DNA from: JAUVUV01 sp964548275
GTDB lineage: Bacteria; Gemmatimonadota; Glassbacteria; GWA2-58-10
Assembly: GCA_964548275.1 (NCBI GenBank)
Contig: CAZJQI010000022.1
Coordinates: 1 to 62,581, forward strand
Length of the DNA: 62,581 bases
Direction of reading: 5' to 3'
In this document: piece by piece, positions 43,982-52,585 of the stretch
Layout of the letters: each line of letters opens with the position of its first letter
Numbering within the stretch: the first letter of the stretch is position 1
The notes under the pieces: generated by a model
Told to the model about the DNA's origin: nothing
The model's input: only the letters and a program-made list of their open reading frames with translations
Database searches by the model: none
Position numbers and translations under genes: made by a program

Positions 43982-44536
43982 ATGCTGAAGGAATATAAAT
44001 TGGCCTGCCGAATAATCTTCAAAGAACTGGACTGTCCTATCGGGCGGCTCCTGCTGGCCCATTCCAGTGCCGGTTTGTGCGCGATCCAATTGCCTGTAAG
44101 CGGTAGTGATCAGGCGCGGCGAAAGCTCGAAAACTCACTTAGAAAGCGTTTCGGGTCGATTGAATTAGTTGAGGATGACAAAGGCTACCTGGAAGAGGCC
44201 GTTGGTTTCCTGAAAGCCTATTTTGAAGTTCCTGAAGCAAGCGACCCTTTCAGCGGAGCTCTCGACCCTGGCGGAACGGCTTTTCAGCAAATGGTCTGGA
44301 ACGAATTGAAACTGATCCGGCCAGGTGCGGTTCTCTCTTACGGAGAGATTGCCCGCAGGATAGGCCACCCGCAAGCCCTCCGCGCGGTGGGCTCAGCCTG
44401 CGGCGCAAACCCGCTGCCGATCATCGTTCCCTGCCACCGCGTGGTGGGATCAGGGGGCAGGCTGGGTGGGTTCGGTGGGGGAGTCGAACTCAAAAAACGT
44501 CTGCTAGTGGCAGAGGGCTGGACGATGTCAGCTTAG
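43982..44536 (+). CDS. ogt: Methylated-DNA-protein-cysteine methyltransferase
   Basis: The 184-residue suicide repair protein transfers alkyl groups from O6-alkylguanine to its own Cys. The acceptor is C151 in IIVPCHRVVGSGG, and the helix-turn-helix and arginine-finger region reads SYGEIARRIGHPQALRAVGSACGANPLP. It lacks the Ada N-terminal zinc domain. The first ATG gives a slightly long N-terminus, so a later start is possible. It is divergent from the DUF5107 gene across a 123-bp AT-rich region and is followed closely (29 bp) by the permease. Confidence 0.93.
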   Translation: MLKEYKLACRIIFKELDCPIGRLLLAHSSAGLCAIQLPVSGSDQARRKLENSLRKRFGSIELVEDDKGYLEEAVGFLKAYFEVPEASDPFSGALDPGGTAFQQMVWNELKLIRPGAVLSYGEIARRIGHPQALRAVGSACGANPLPIIVPCHRVVGSGGRLGGFGGGVELKKRLLVAEGWTMSA

Positions 44537-44565
44537 CCCGGGTTTGAGAAAAAGGGAAAAAGCGG

Positions 44566-45960
44566 ATGAAAGGATTGAAAACAGTGGGAAAACTTGGTGT
44601 TCTTGGGGCGGCCAGCCTTGTATTCTCTAATATGGTTGGGGCGGGGATATTTACCACCAGCGGTTTTGTGATTGAATCTCTTCGTTCTCCGCTCCTGCTT
44701 CTTGCCGTATGGGCTCTGGGAGGATTCCTGGCTCTTGCTGGTGCAGCTACATATGGGGAGCTGGGGGCAAGCCTTCCCAGGGTGGGTGGAGACTATGTTT
44801 ACCTGCGCAAGGCATACGGGCCTCTGGCTGCGTTCTTGAGCGGCTGGATGTCGTTTTTCGTGGGGTTCGGTGCACCTATCGCGCTTACCGCGCTCGGCTT
44901 TGTCGAATACCTCACCCCCTTGGCTCCCTGGCTGACCACCCAGGGCCACGAGCCGCTGGTCAGTATATTCGGGTTTTCTCCCACGGTTTCTGCCGGACAC
45001 CTGGCTGCTGTGGGTGTGATCTGGCTCCTGAGCCTGATTCATTATCTCGGAATCAGGACAAGCGGCAGGATTCAATTTTCTATCACCCTGCTCAACGTGC
45101 TGCTTATCGCCTCTTTCCTGATAGCCGCGCTCAGTTCCAATGCCGGAAGCTGGAGCAATTTCACCCCTGGCCCGGGCACACCGGTGCTCTCCGCGGGCGA
45201 AATCCTGCCTGCCGTGGCAGTTTCTTTGATCATAGTGTTTTACGCCTACATAGGATTTAACGCCGCTGCGTATGTGGCCGGGGAAATCCGGAACCCGGGC
45301 AGGAACCTGCCGCGCTCGCTTCTGACCGGAACCGTAGTTGTGGTTGTACTCTATCTTGCGCTTAATCTGGTCTATGTCTACGCCCTTCCTGTGGAAAAGA
45401 TGTCCGGCAGGATTGACGTAGCCGGTCTGGCCGCAACCGAGTTGATCGGCCGACGCGCCGGGGGGTTCTTTTCGATTGTTGTAGCGATCTGCGTTCTCGC
45501 CTGCTCGAGCGCGATGATCTGTATCGGGCCGCGGATCTATTATGTCATGGCCGGTGACGGAGTTTTTTTCAGCTCTGTCGGGCGCTTAAGCCGGCGTTAC
45601 GGGACCCCTGGCGTGGCACTCGTTCTCCAGGCGCTCTGGGCCTCGGTACTGGTTATCATAGGCACTTTCGAGCAACTGCTGACATACTGCGGTTTCATGC
45701 TGAGCCTTTTTACCAGCCTCACGATCGCAGGGGTATTTGTACTCAGGCGCCGCTATCCCGACCTCCAGCGGCCTTACCGGGTCTGGGGCTATCCCCTGAC
45801 TCCGGCGTCCTACCTGGCGGTTTCGATCTGGATGATGATCTATGTAATTTTCAGCAAGCCCGGGGAGTCTTTGGTGGGTATCACAATTGTCGGTCTGGGG
45901 ATCCCGGCTTATTTCTTCTGGAAAAGAAAGAACAGGGATAAAACAAACCGCCGCGACTAA
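44566..45960 (+). CDS. APC-superfamily amino acid permease
   Basis: A 464-residue transporter with about 12 membrane helices. The APC signature lies in TM1 (VFSNMVGAGIFTTSGFV), followed by WALGGFLALAGAATYGELGASLPRVGGDYVYLRKAYGP, and FYAYIGFNAAAYVAGEIRNPGRNLPRSL later. It imports or exchanges an amino acid or amine by cation symport or antiport; the substrate is not determinable. AGGGA precedes the ATG. It lies 29 bp after ogt and is probably cotranscribed, although no functional link is obvious. Confidence 0.92.
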   Translation: MKGLKTVGKLGVLGAASLVFSNMVGAGIFTTSGFVIESLRSPLLLLAVWALGGFLALAGAATYGELGASLPRVGGDYVYLRKAYGPLAAFLSGWMSFFVGFGAPIALTALGFVEYLTPLAPWLTTQGHEPLVSIFGFSPTVSAGHLAAVGVIWLLSLIHYLGIRTSGRIQFSITLLNVLLIASFLIAALSSNAGSWSNFTPGPGTPVLSAGEILPAVAVSLIIVFYAYIGFNAAAYVAGEIRNPGRNLPRSLLTGTVVVVVLYLALNLVYVYALPVEKMSGRIDVAGLAATELIGRRAGGFFSIVVAICVLACSSAMICIGPRIYYVMAGDGVFFSSVGRLSRRYGTPGVALVLQALWASVLVIIGTFEQLLTYCGFMLSLFTSLTIAGVFVLRRRYPDLQRPYRVWGYPLTPASYLAVSIWMMIYVIFSKPGESLVGITIVGLGIPAYFFWKRKNRDKTNRRD

Positions 45961-46022
45961 TAAAACTCCTGCCTTTCCCGGAAAGAACTGAATCTTTCAT
46001 CTTGCGCTTCTGTTTTTATTTT

Positions 46023-46220
46023 TCAATCCAGATCCTCCTTGATATCCGGCAAAGTATCGGCCCTGATTACCAGCCTTCCGCCGAACTTGCCGGCCACGAT
46101 TCCGTACTTGCCCTCCTCTATCCAGCGCCTCACCGTGGACTTTGATACCGGGATCGGCATCCTTTCTACTGCCTGCGCTATAGTTAGCCATTCTTCTTTT
46201 TTTACTGCAGGGGTATTCAT
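46023..46220 (-). CDS. Small excisionase-like helix-turn-helix protein
   Basis: A 65-residue DNA-binding protein of the MerR/excisionase-like HTH_17 type: EEWLTIAQAVERMPIPVSKSTVRRWIEEGKYG forms the helix-turn-helix and the GGRLVIRADTLPDI wing follows. AGGGAGGCGCA precedes the ATG. It is transcribed leftward, possibly from the near-perfect promoter at 46470-46498, leaving a leader of about 240 nt. Such proteins control excision of mobile DNA or serve as small regulators. No integrase or attachment site is recognisable nearby, so a purely regulatory role is equally possible. Confidence 0.75.
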   Translation of the reverse strand: MNTPAVKKEEWLTIAQAVERMPIPVSKSTVRRWIEEGKYGIVAGKFGGRLVIRADTLPDIKEDLD

Positions 46221-46296
46221 TGCGCCTCCCTTTGATTCAGGTTAAATCGGATTACCACACTTTCCTTTCGATTTATTGCCATAGATACACAAACTC

Positions 46297-46325
46297 TTGA
46301 CATAAGTCTGATATTTTGATAAGCT
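46297..46325 (+). promoter_or_regulatory. Possible rightward sigma-70 promoter
   Basis: TTGACA, 17-bp spacer, TAAGCT. The perfect -35 is offset by a poor -10. It would give the two-HTH gene a leader of over 200 nt. Confidence 0.35.
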
Positions 46326-46451
46326 TGCTTATAGGATCAGCCATAATTATTTACATCACGTATTGTACGTCTTTTACTAAGCAGGCCTTCATTTAAAATT
46401 TTCAAATTAAGGGGCCTAAAATAAGATTAGGAAGACTTTGCTTAATATTTA

Positions 46452-46498
46452 TGTTATGATTTGTAATTCATTATAGTATATCTGTTACGATTTGTCAA
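46452..46498. promoter_or_regulatory. Repeated operator-like motif TGTTAYGATTTGT
   Basis: The 13-bp motif occurs at 46452-46464 and 46483-46495, in direct orientation, 31 bp apart (three helical turns). The right copy overlaps the -35 and the left copy the start site of the leftward promoter. The right copy also covers the -35 region of the rightward TATAAT promoter. Confidence 0.65.
46470..46498 (-). promoter_or_regulatory. Consensus leftward sigma-70 promoter
   Basis: On the minus strand TTGACA, a 17-bp spacer and TATAAT form a perfect consensus. It faces the small excisionase-like gene. Confidence 0.8.
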
Positions 46499-46510
46499 CT
46501 ATTTTATAAT
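46482..46510 (+). promoter_or_regulatory. Rightward promoter overlapping the leftward one
   Basis: CTGTTA, 17-bp spacer, TATAAT (46505-46510), 40 bp before the ATG of the two-HTH gene. The -10 is perfect and the -35 is poor, as at promoters that need activation or relief from repression. Confidence 0.5.
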
Positions 46511-46550
46511 CTTTTTACTTTCAACCATTCCTTAATCCGGGTGCGGTTCC

Positions 46551-47669
46551 ATGACCCCGAAAAAAGTTTCGAATGCCGTTGTTTCGCGTGGTACAGATAT
46601 CGAGCTGAGGTTCGCCAGGTTGCTTTCCGTGATGAAAGGACGTTACCTGGCCGCGGGCTATGAACTGGATGACGTGCATCTGGCGGAAATACTCGGTGTG
46701 CACGACGGAGTGCTGCGCAAGGGCAAGTCGATGAGTGTTTCGCCCGCCCTGGCAAAGGCTGTGGGGAATATTTGGAAAGTGGATCTCAACTGGCTGCTGC
46801 TCGGCGAGGGTGAGGGGCCTGTGGCGGCCGGTGCGCCTTGGGGGATCGAACGCCTGTCTTTAGACAGCCGTATTGCGCGTGGAAGATGGGATGAACATAA
46901 AGTACGCCTCCTGCTTGCCGAGAAAAAACTGACACAGCGCGAATTGGCCAAATTGCTGGATAACGATCCCCAGCGAGCCGGGAATCTGGTCAGGGGCACT
47001 CTTCGCGACCCGGGGCTGAGAAAACGCCTGGCCGGGATCCTCAAAGTTACCCCGGATTCACTTTTCCTTGTTTCAAGATCTCTGCACGAAAGGACAGCCC
47101 CCAGGTCCTTAGGGTCAACAGCCAGGGGTGGAAAGCTTTTTAGTGCCGAGACTGTGCGCCGCGCCCTTGAAAACCTGATCTCCGAGCGCCTGGACGAGGC
47201 TCTCGCCAGCTATAGCGTTAGAGCCGGTTCCTCCGGTTTCGAGCCTTCGGAGGTGCGTATTTTCGTGCCCCCGGCGCCAGAAGGCCTCTCTGACAGCGAA
47301 CGTAAAAGATACGAACACAACCGGGAAGTCCTCGAACGCTGGAGCAGAACCTCCAGAGCTTTCGAAATACCATCCGAGGTGGCCGAACGCTACTGCTGTG
47401 AGGTAGTCGGTTTTTATGAAGGCGGCCGGGTGGACGATGTCGGAGGGATCCTGCGGGATTTCCTGCAAGAGCAACTAGAACGCAGCGATACGAAACAATC
47501 AGCAGACGCAGAGCGGATAAAGATGAAAAAAAACGTTCTGCTGATCGGAGATACCGAAATCGAGATCGGTGATCCCGAATTGCTGGCGAAAATTCCTGAA
47601 TATCTCGGAAGCAAATTAGGCCGCAAACGTCTTCTGGACTGGCTGAGAAAAAACGTAAAGTCAAAATAG
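46551..47669 (+). CDS. Phage CI-like regulator with two HTH regions
   Basis: A 372-residue protein. Residues about 35-90 resemble the phage CI repressor HTH (VHLAEILGVHDGVLRKGKSMSVSPALAKAVGNIWKVDLNWLLLGEGEGP). A second lambda-repressor-like HTH follows at about 115-170 (LLLAEKKLTQRELAKLLDNDPQRAGNLVRG). The remainder is charged and helical, with no recognisable protease or LexA-like domain. The weak ribosome site (GGGTGCGG) suggests low expression. The overlapping divergent promoters and repeated operators directly upstream are consistent with autoregulation. Beyond DNA binding the function is unknown. Confidence 0.68.
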   Translation: MTPKKVSNAVVSRGTDIELRFARLLSVMKGRYLAAGYELDDVHLAEILGVHDGVLRKGKSMSVSPALAKAVGNIWKVDLNWLLLGEGEGPVAAGAPWGIERLSLDSRIARGRWDEHKVRLLLAEKKLTQRELAKLLDNDPQRAGNLVRGTLRDPGLRKRLAGILKVTPDSLFLVSRSLHERTAPRSLGSTARGGKLFSAETVRRALENLISERLDEALASYSVRAGSSGFEPSEVRIFVPPAPEGLSDSERKRYEHNREVLERWSRTSRAFEIPSEVAERYCCEVVGFYEGGRVDDVGGILRDFLQEQLERSDTKQSADAERIKMKKNVLLIGDTEIEIGDPELLAKIPEYLGSKLGRKRLLDWLRKNVKSK

Positions 47670-47749
47670 AAACCTTTCCCGCCCTGCCTGAGAACCTGTT
47701 TCATCACCCCTGGCATAACCTGGATCAATCTCTCTCTAATCCGGGCTTT

Positions 47750-48274
47750 CTAACCAATTCTCCCCTGTCGTGCTGAAGTTCTGTTGGATGCCTCGGCCCG
47801 GATAAATGTCAGCAGGTGATCACGGCTTGTTTTATCACTCAGGGCCTCGATCAGCAGATTTATCAGTTCCTCCTCGATAGCAGTCTGCTCTATCCTGCGG
47901 TCGGTAACATGAAGGGGAACGCCCAGTTTTTCACCCTTTCTGCGCAGAAGGCGGTAATTGCTGCAGATCACTTTCAACAGGTGAGCAGCGTGGCGTTTCA
48001 TCACCTCCAGCCCCTGGCGATCCACAGTATCGGAGAACATGGAACCTCTGCCGTGAACCATGAACTCCCGCCTTATACCCGCCGCCTCGAGCACCCGGAC
48101 AACATTCCGCGGAAGATCGGCTGAGTGCGTGAGAAACAAACCCACCAGACTATCTTCCGGCAGCTTTAACAGACGCTCGAGTTCTTTTGGCTCCTCGCAG
48201 TGAAAATGGCGCATAACCTCTACCAAACGGTCAAGCACCTCCGGGAAAGACTCGCTGTTGTTTTTAATTTTCAC
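47750..48274 (-). CDS. CI-repressor-like helix-turn-helix protein
   Basis: A 174-residue protein. The N-terminal half (VMRHFHCEEPKELERLLKLPEDSLVGLFLTHSADLPRNVVRVLEAAGIRREFMVHGRG) follows the phage CI HTH pattern, ending in the usual G-I-x-x-x-(W/F)-(L/M)-x-x-G-x-G. The C-terminal half is helical and basic, and unrecognised. The frame can start at a UUG (48289), but GGAGG seven bases before the GUG at 48274 identifies the better start. It converges with the two-HTH gene. Upstream lies a 450-bp noncoding stretch rich in GGTAA/TTACC sites, which may be its operator region. Confidence 0.6.
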   Translation of the reverse strand: MKIKNNSESFPEVLDRLVEVMRHFHCEEPKELERLLKLPEDSLVGLFLTHSADLPRNVVRVLEAAGIRREFMVHGRGSMFSDTVDRQGLEVMKRHAAHLLKVICSNYRLLRRKGEKLGVPLHVTDRRIEQTAIEEELINLLIEALSDKTSRDHLLTFIRAEASNRTSARQGRIG

Positions 48275-48349
48275 AACTAACCTCCGCAATACTGTTGGTT
48301 ATTTTAAGTTAAAAATGAAAAGCAGTTCAACCTGCCCGCAACTATGCTC

Positions 48350-48797
48350 TTACCGCAAAATTGGTAAAACTTGAGAAGTTAAGATAAGATTTTAACCTCA
48401 GGGTAACTGAAGGCTCCTGCTCGGTATAAGTTGCAGACAGGTTGAAAATACAGAAAACATGAGTTATCCCTGCCGGAAGAAACGAACGGAAATATGCAAG
48501 GTGTTACCTCCATATTATCCTTGCTTTGAAAAATGACCAATCAGGTAAAAGGTCGGCTAATCGTGAGATTGTTGGTATTACCAGAATGTGTCGAAGGCAA
48601 TACGCTGTCTGAGATTGCCCTCCTTTTCAAAAAGCTGGTATTCCGTTTATTCTAATTATTATGAATTTTATCGTTTTTAGTTACCTAAATCTCATATTCT
48701 ACGTTGAAATAGTTTAAAGAACAATTCTGAATACATCTCTGAAGTGCAGGATCGAAAGGTAACTCTCTTTTACCTTGAATCCCTTAAGCCTTGGTAA
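48350..48797. promoter_or_regulatory. Cluster of GGTAA/TTACC half-sites
   Basis: Ten exact GGTAA or TTACC pentamers occur in 448 bp. They include inverted pairs TTACC-N8-GGTAA (48350-48367) and AAGGTAA-N7-TTACCTT (48756-48776), a 7-bp perfect stem. The pattern suggests multiple binding sites for one regulator upstream of the CI-like gene, or decayed repeats. Confidence 0.45.
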
Positions 48798-49270
48798 CGT
48801 ATATTTAAATCGCTCTTGAGGACGGTTTTCCGCGTAGTATCAGGGCAACCGTATCTTGATTTAATATACCTTTTAACAGGGCCGGATCGAATGCGGATTT
48901 TTCCTTTTTCTGCCTGGTATTCTCAGCAGCCGGCGCAGTTGTCCGGAATGTTGCCCATGGCACAGGGGATGAAATAGAAGGGACCGAGTAAGTAAAGGAA
49001 ATAGAGAAGATCGGAGAAGTTGAATATCGCCGCAGAAATAGCCTGCCTAGCGGCCCTGGTCCTGCGGATCAATAAAGGAGGCAGGTTTGGGGGGTCAGCC
49101 AGACAGCCTCATTTCGTACTTGTAATTTTTTCCACACTGCCTGTGCTGATTGCCAGCCATTATGGCGGCAAAATGGTGTTCGGCGAAAATTTTCTACCGT
49201 TTGAATCCAGAGCAATCGACCGGGCTATCATGCCTGGATATTATATTCTGCAAAGGCATTTTATACTGGT
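48798..49270. other. Gene-poor region
   Basis: A 101-codon frame (49020-49325) crosses this region, but it lacks a ribosome site, has an unconvincing composition, and runs through the RNA-like structure at 49271. No real gene, tRNA or known riboswitch is recognised. Confidence 0.5.
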
Positions 49271-49372
49271 AAAAAAAAGTCCCGTTTTACCGTCTGGCAA
49301 AACGGGACCCATCTCCGGCGGCTAATCGGTCCCCCTCCCGGAACAGCAGTCAAACTGCTCATGTGCCGCCGG
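49271..49372 (-). ncRNA. Candidate structured small RNA ending in a strong terminator
   Basis: On the minus strand an 8-bp stem CCGGCGGC/GCCGCCGG (49365-49372 with 49315-49322) encloses the hairpin AGCAGT/ACTGCT (loop TTG) and a G-rich segment with GGGAGGGGG. It is followed by a 13-position terminator stem (49279-49308, one mismatch) and eight Ts. No gene lies within 300 bp upstream or 900 bp downstream on that strand. It could be an independent sRNA or the 3' end of a long transcript from the cysteine synthase gene. It matches no RNA family I can name. Confidence 0.55.
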
Positions 49373-49714
49373 AAACTTGAAACACCTTTTCTCTGGCCTA
49401 AAAACCGATGTCCCACTCTCTCCACAACTGAATTCGCAAACAACATGCCAGAATGGTCGGTTCGGCAAATTTTCCGGCAAAGTGCGATATTGCATGATTC
49501 CGGGCGAGAGCTATTGAATTCAATACTCCTGTTTATCTGTTACCCGGATAGAGCAGGTGCAACCTGACAGGTAACAGTATTATCTGAACGGGATTCTCGG
49601 GAAAGGGAGAAAAACGGGAGGCAAAATAGAAGTATTTTTCTCAGAAAGAACAGGGGCTGTGAAAAAATATTTTCACAAGCCTCGAACTATCAGTGAAAAA
49701 CAACTTTGGTTTGG
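49373..49714. other. Noncoding DNA with nested hairpin 49537-49577
   Basis: An 8-bp stem CTGTTACC/GGTAACAG encloses CAGGT/ACCTG (loop GCA). Its arms again contain the GGTAAC motif of the 48.4-48.8 kb cluster. A second imperfect hairpin (GTGAAAA/TTTTCAC, 49659-49680) lies just past the cysteine synthase stop and may act as its terminator. No gene is visible. Confidence 0.5.
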
Positions 49715-50695
49715 TTATTCAGTTTCCAGGGGTGCCCATAAATCGGTGCTCAAATATTTCATTCCTGAATCGCAGAGCAGAACAGCTATGGTTTTACCCT
49801 TGCAGGGGCCTTTGAGCAGCCGAAGGGCACCTGCCACGTTCGCGCCAGAAGAAAACCCCGCAAAAAGCCCTTCCTCCCTTGCCAGGCGCCAGGCAGTGGC
49901 GATCGCTTCTTCATCCGTTACCTGAATGTATCCGTCCACCCTGACACCCCGCAAGAATTTCAACTCCCGAATCGAATAGCCGCCGCCCTGAATCTTATGG
50001 TTCTGATTGGTAACTTCCCCGCCTGAAAGAACCGCCGCCCCTTGGGGTTCTATCAGGTAACACAGGGTCTGGGGATTGTTCTCTCTCAAAGCTTTTGATA
50101 TACCGGCGAAACTTCCTCCTGTGCCTGCAAAATCACAGAAAACATCGACCCTGCCGTCTGACTGCCGGATAATCTCCCTGCCGGTGTGAAGGTAATGAGC
50201 CCTCACATTGCTCTCCAGCTTGAACTGGTCAGCACGAAATGCTCCCCGCTTTTTTACAATTCGCTGAGTCACCTTTTCCACCAGGGCCAGGGATTCGCCG
50301 GAAACCTGTCCCGGCAGCGCGCCCGGAGCCTGGTCGACCAGCACAACCTCGGCCCCCAGAGCAGCCATCATACGCACTCTTTCGACTGTATTCCCCTTGC
50401 TCATCACTGCGACAAAAGGATAGCCTTTCACCGCGCAGACAATCGCCAGGCCAGTGCCCGTATTGCCGCTTGTCAGTTCCACAACAGTTTGTCCCGGTTT
50501 CAGATCCCCAGACTTCTCAGCGTCTTCGATCATCTGAAGAGCTATGCGGTCTTTTTTCGATAAACCCGGGTTGAGGTATTCCAGCTTGGCAAGGATACGG
50601 CCCGCCAGAGCCTGGGTTATCCGGGAAAGCTCGACCAATGGAGTGCGGCCAATCGCTTCTATTGCGGATTTACATATTTTACCAGCTCTATCCAT
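49715..50695 (-). CDS. PLP-dependent cysteine synthase family protein
   Basis: A 326-residue fold-type II PLP enzyme. The PLP lysine lies in NPGLSKKDRIALQMIEDAE (usual form NPxGSVKDR), the phosphate/carboxylate loop is ELTSGNTGTGLAI, and DFAGTGGSFAG and FSSGANVAGAL complete the cofactor site. It most likely makes cysteine from O-acetylserine or O-phosphoserine and sulfide. The altered lysine motif and the KYLSTDLW C-terminus place it in a side branch, so another beta-substitution is possible. The start is ATG. No serine acetyltransferase is nearby. Confidence 0.88.
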   Translation of the reverse strand: MDRAGKICKSAIEAIGRTPLVELSRITQALAGRILAKLEYLNPGLSKKDRIALQMIEDAEKSGDLKPGQTVVELTSGNTGTGLAIVCAVKGYPFVAVMSKGNTVERVRMMAALGAEVVLVDQAPGALPGQVSGESLALVEKVTQRIVKKRGAFRADQFKLESNVRAHYLHTGREIIRQSDGRVDVFCDFAGTGGSFAGISKALRENNPQTLCYLIEPQGAAVLSGGEVTNQNHKIQGGGYSIRELKFLRGVRVDGYIQVTDEEAIATAWRLAREEGLFAGFSSGANVAGALRLLKGPCKGKTIAVLLCDSGMKYLSTDLWAPLETE

Positions 50696-50842
50696 GCTTG
50701 TATAATCCTGAACATTATCAACTCATAGAGCTCTTTGTCTAATCACCAGTAATACAAGAGTTTTTCTGCTCAAAATATACGATTTTTTAAATTATCATCA
50801 CACGAAGTTTTAATCAAGAAGTACACTGGAGCGGTTTAAAGT

Positions 50843-50877
50843 AAAAAGACCGGATGGTGATCTGTTCCATCCGGTCT
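50843..50877 (-). terminator. Terminator of the tRNA-Ser transcript
   Basis: An 11-bp perfect stem (AGACCGGATGG/CCATCCGGTCT, 9-nt loop) is followed on the minus strand by a T-run, a few bases past the tRNA 3' end. Confidence 0.88.
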
Positions 50878-50883
50878 GAAATC

Positions 50884-50974
<91 letters not shown>

Positions 50975-51138
50975 ACACGAGTGTGATTCCGTTCTGAATG
51001 CCCCCTAAGCTAATCCTACCCCTTTTTACTGTCAAGTTTTAAGTACCTGGCGATGATTCAGGCCTGGCTATTCTTGGAAACAAAAACAGATTTAAAGATT
51101 TAACCCATGCAGAATTTTGGATTCAGCGGCCCGCCGGT

Positions 51139-51405
51139 TTACATCTCCTTGAGATTCAAACCGCCGAATTCCTTCTGGTAGTTCGAGATATATTCGGTAA
51201 CATCGCCTATATTCTGCCATTTGGCCCAGGTTTGATCAGGCACCAAAATCGAGAAATGATTCTCCAGATCCATAAGAAGTTTAGTCAATTCTATGGAATC
51301 AAGTTCCAGGTCTTCGACCCTGGTTTCCGCATCGATATTTTCGAGCGGACAGGGGCTACTTTTGAGCACGTGTATCACTTCCTTAAGGATTTCTTCATTG
51401 CCCAT
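51139..51405 (-). CDS. Acyl carrier protein-like protein
   Basis: The 88-residue acidic protein carries the phosphopantetheine attachment motif LELDSIELTKLL, with Ser near residue 37, and the helical ACP layout. The first part (EILKEVIHVLKSSPCPLENIDAETRVEDL) and the end (IGDVTEYISNYQK) are also family-like. AGGAGG precedes the ATG. It is not next to fatty-acid synthesis genes, so it probably serves a specialised pathway rather than primary lipid synthesis. It lies 28 bp downstream of the Gfo/Idh oxidoreductase and is probably cotranscribed. The acyl or aminoacyl group it carries is unknown. Confidence 0.85.
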   Translation of the reverse strand: MGNEEILKEVIHVLKSSPCPLENIDAETRVEDLELDSIELTKLLMDLENHFSILVPDQTWAKWQNIGDVTEYISNYQKEFGGLNLKEM

Positions 51406-51433
51406 TGTTCCTCCTCAGACTTGAAAGAGAAAC

Positions 51434-52360
51434 TCAACAACTGGCCAGATCAACCGGCGCTCCATCGGCGGCACGGCTCCTCACCCCGGCCTCGATAACT
51501 TTCACCACCTCGAGTGCTTCATCGTAATTCACTACTGGAAGGTTGGTTACAAAAGAATCCAGCACTGCCTCCACCATTGGCTTGAAACTGTCTATCACCC
51601 CTACTTTCCCTAACTCCTGGCCGTTCTCCCCGGTCACTGTGACCGAGTAGGCATGGTTCTCCCAACTATGAATTACTCCGCAGGATCCGTCAACGAATTC
51701 CACGAGAATCAGGTGTCGCCTCGTTCCCGTGCCTATATTTCTCACCCTGCCAACCGCGGCTCCTCCGGTTACCTCCATCAGAATTTCAATCCCGTGCACT
51801 GAATAACGGGCGAGGTCCTGGTAGCAAGGGCAGCAGACAGTGACTATGGAAGGCTTCCCCAGTTCCTTCTCGATTTTTCTTTTCAGCTTGCGCAGGTCCG
51901 GATCAAACCTGAGGCTGCTGCAGGTGGAAAGTGTCGTGCCATTGTCTTTGGCAGCGCAAATCATCACCTCGGCATCGGCAACACTTTCTGCCAGGGGTTT
52001 ATCCACGAAAACAGGCTTGCCCCTTTCCAGAAAAGCCAATGTCTGCTCTCTGTGATACTCGCCCCACATATCGCAGACAAATGCTCCCTCGGTGCTTTCT
52101 GCAGCCTCTTCGAGAGTATCGCACACTTTGTCCACCAGCACCGCTTCCGCCACGGCCCGGGCGAAACGCGGATCGCGTGCCCAGGCTCTGGTAAAGCGCC
52201 ATTTATCAATGTAAGCACCCTCCCAGTCGTGGTCTGGAAAAAGAGAATGTGTCCAGCCTGGAGAGTTGGCTGCAAACTTTTCCCTTTTACCACCATTGAC
52301 CAGACCCCCAAATAAAAAAGGGTGCGAATTGTTCAATCCAATCAGTGCAAGCTCTTTCAC
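51434..52360 (-). CDS. Gfo/Idh/MocA-family oxidoreductase
   Basis: A 308-residue NAD(P)-dependent oxidoreductase family protein. The Rossmann part starts VKELALIGLNNSHPF; a usual GxGxxG is replaced by GLNNSH, as in family members with altered cofactor binding. The centre has FVDKPLAESVADAEVM (the EKP-like motif, here DKP) and the C-terminal domain ends with SFVTNLPVVNYDEALEVVKVIEAG. Substrate and redox activity are uncertain. The frame extends to a UUG at 52387, but GAGGAG nine bases before the GUG at 52360 marks the start. It is divergent from sucC and followed by an ACP-like gene. Confidence 0.83.
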   Translation of the reverse strand: MKELALIGLNNSHPFLFGGLVNGGKREKFAANSPGWTHSLFPDHDWEGAYIDKWRFTRAWARDPRFARAVAEAVLVDKVCDTLEEAAESTEGAFVCDMWGEYHREQTLAFLERGKPVFVDKPLAESVADAEVMICAAKDNGTTLSTCSSLRFDPDLRKLKRKIEKELGKPSIVTVCCPCYQDLARYSVHGIEILMEVTGGAAVGRVRNIGTGTRRHLILVEFVDGSCGVIHSWENHAYSVTVTGENGQELGKVGVIDSFKPMVEAVLDSFVTNLPVVNYDEALEVVKVIEAGVRSRAADGAPVDLASC

Positions 52361-52498
52361 AGGGTAAGCTCCTCGAGGACTTGACAATCAAGCTCGATGA
52401 CAACCAATCTGTTAAAATTAAGTGATATTCGCAAGGATAAACGAATTCATGGCCCGATCACAAACAACTAAAACAAAAGCGATAAAAGCATGATTTTC

Positions 52499-52527
52499 TT
52501 GTCAAAGCATTGATTTTCCTTTAGTTT
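52499..52527 (+). promoter_or_regulatory. Possible promoter of the sucCD operon
   Basis: TTGTCA, 17-bp spacer, TAGTTT, about 60 bp before the preferred sucC start, in AT-rich DNA. Confidence 0.35.
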
Positions 52528-52585
52528 TTATCCAGATTCATCCCTGTTGTTAAGTATCCGGGAACTTTTCCGCTGGGGGATTTTT

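Noticed and set aside
49020..49325. 101-codon frame in the gene-poor region
   Set aside because: No ribosome site and no recognisable domain, and it reads through the strong minus-strand RNA-like hairpin and terminator.
46000..49700. Complete prophage or integrative element
   Set aside because: Repressor-like and excisionase-like genes are present, but no integrase, structural or replication genes and no att repeats could be found.
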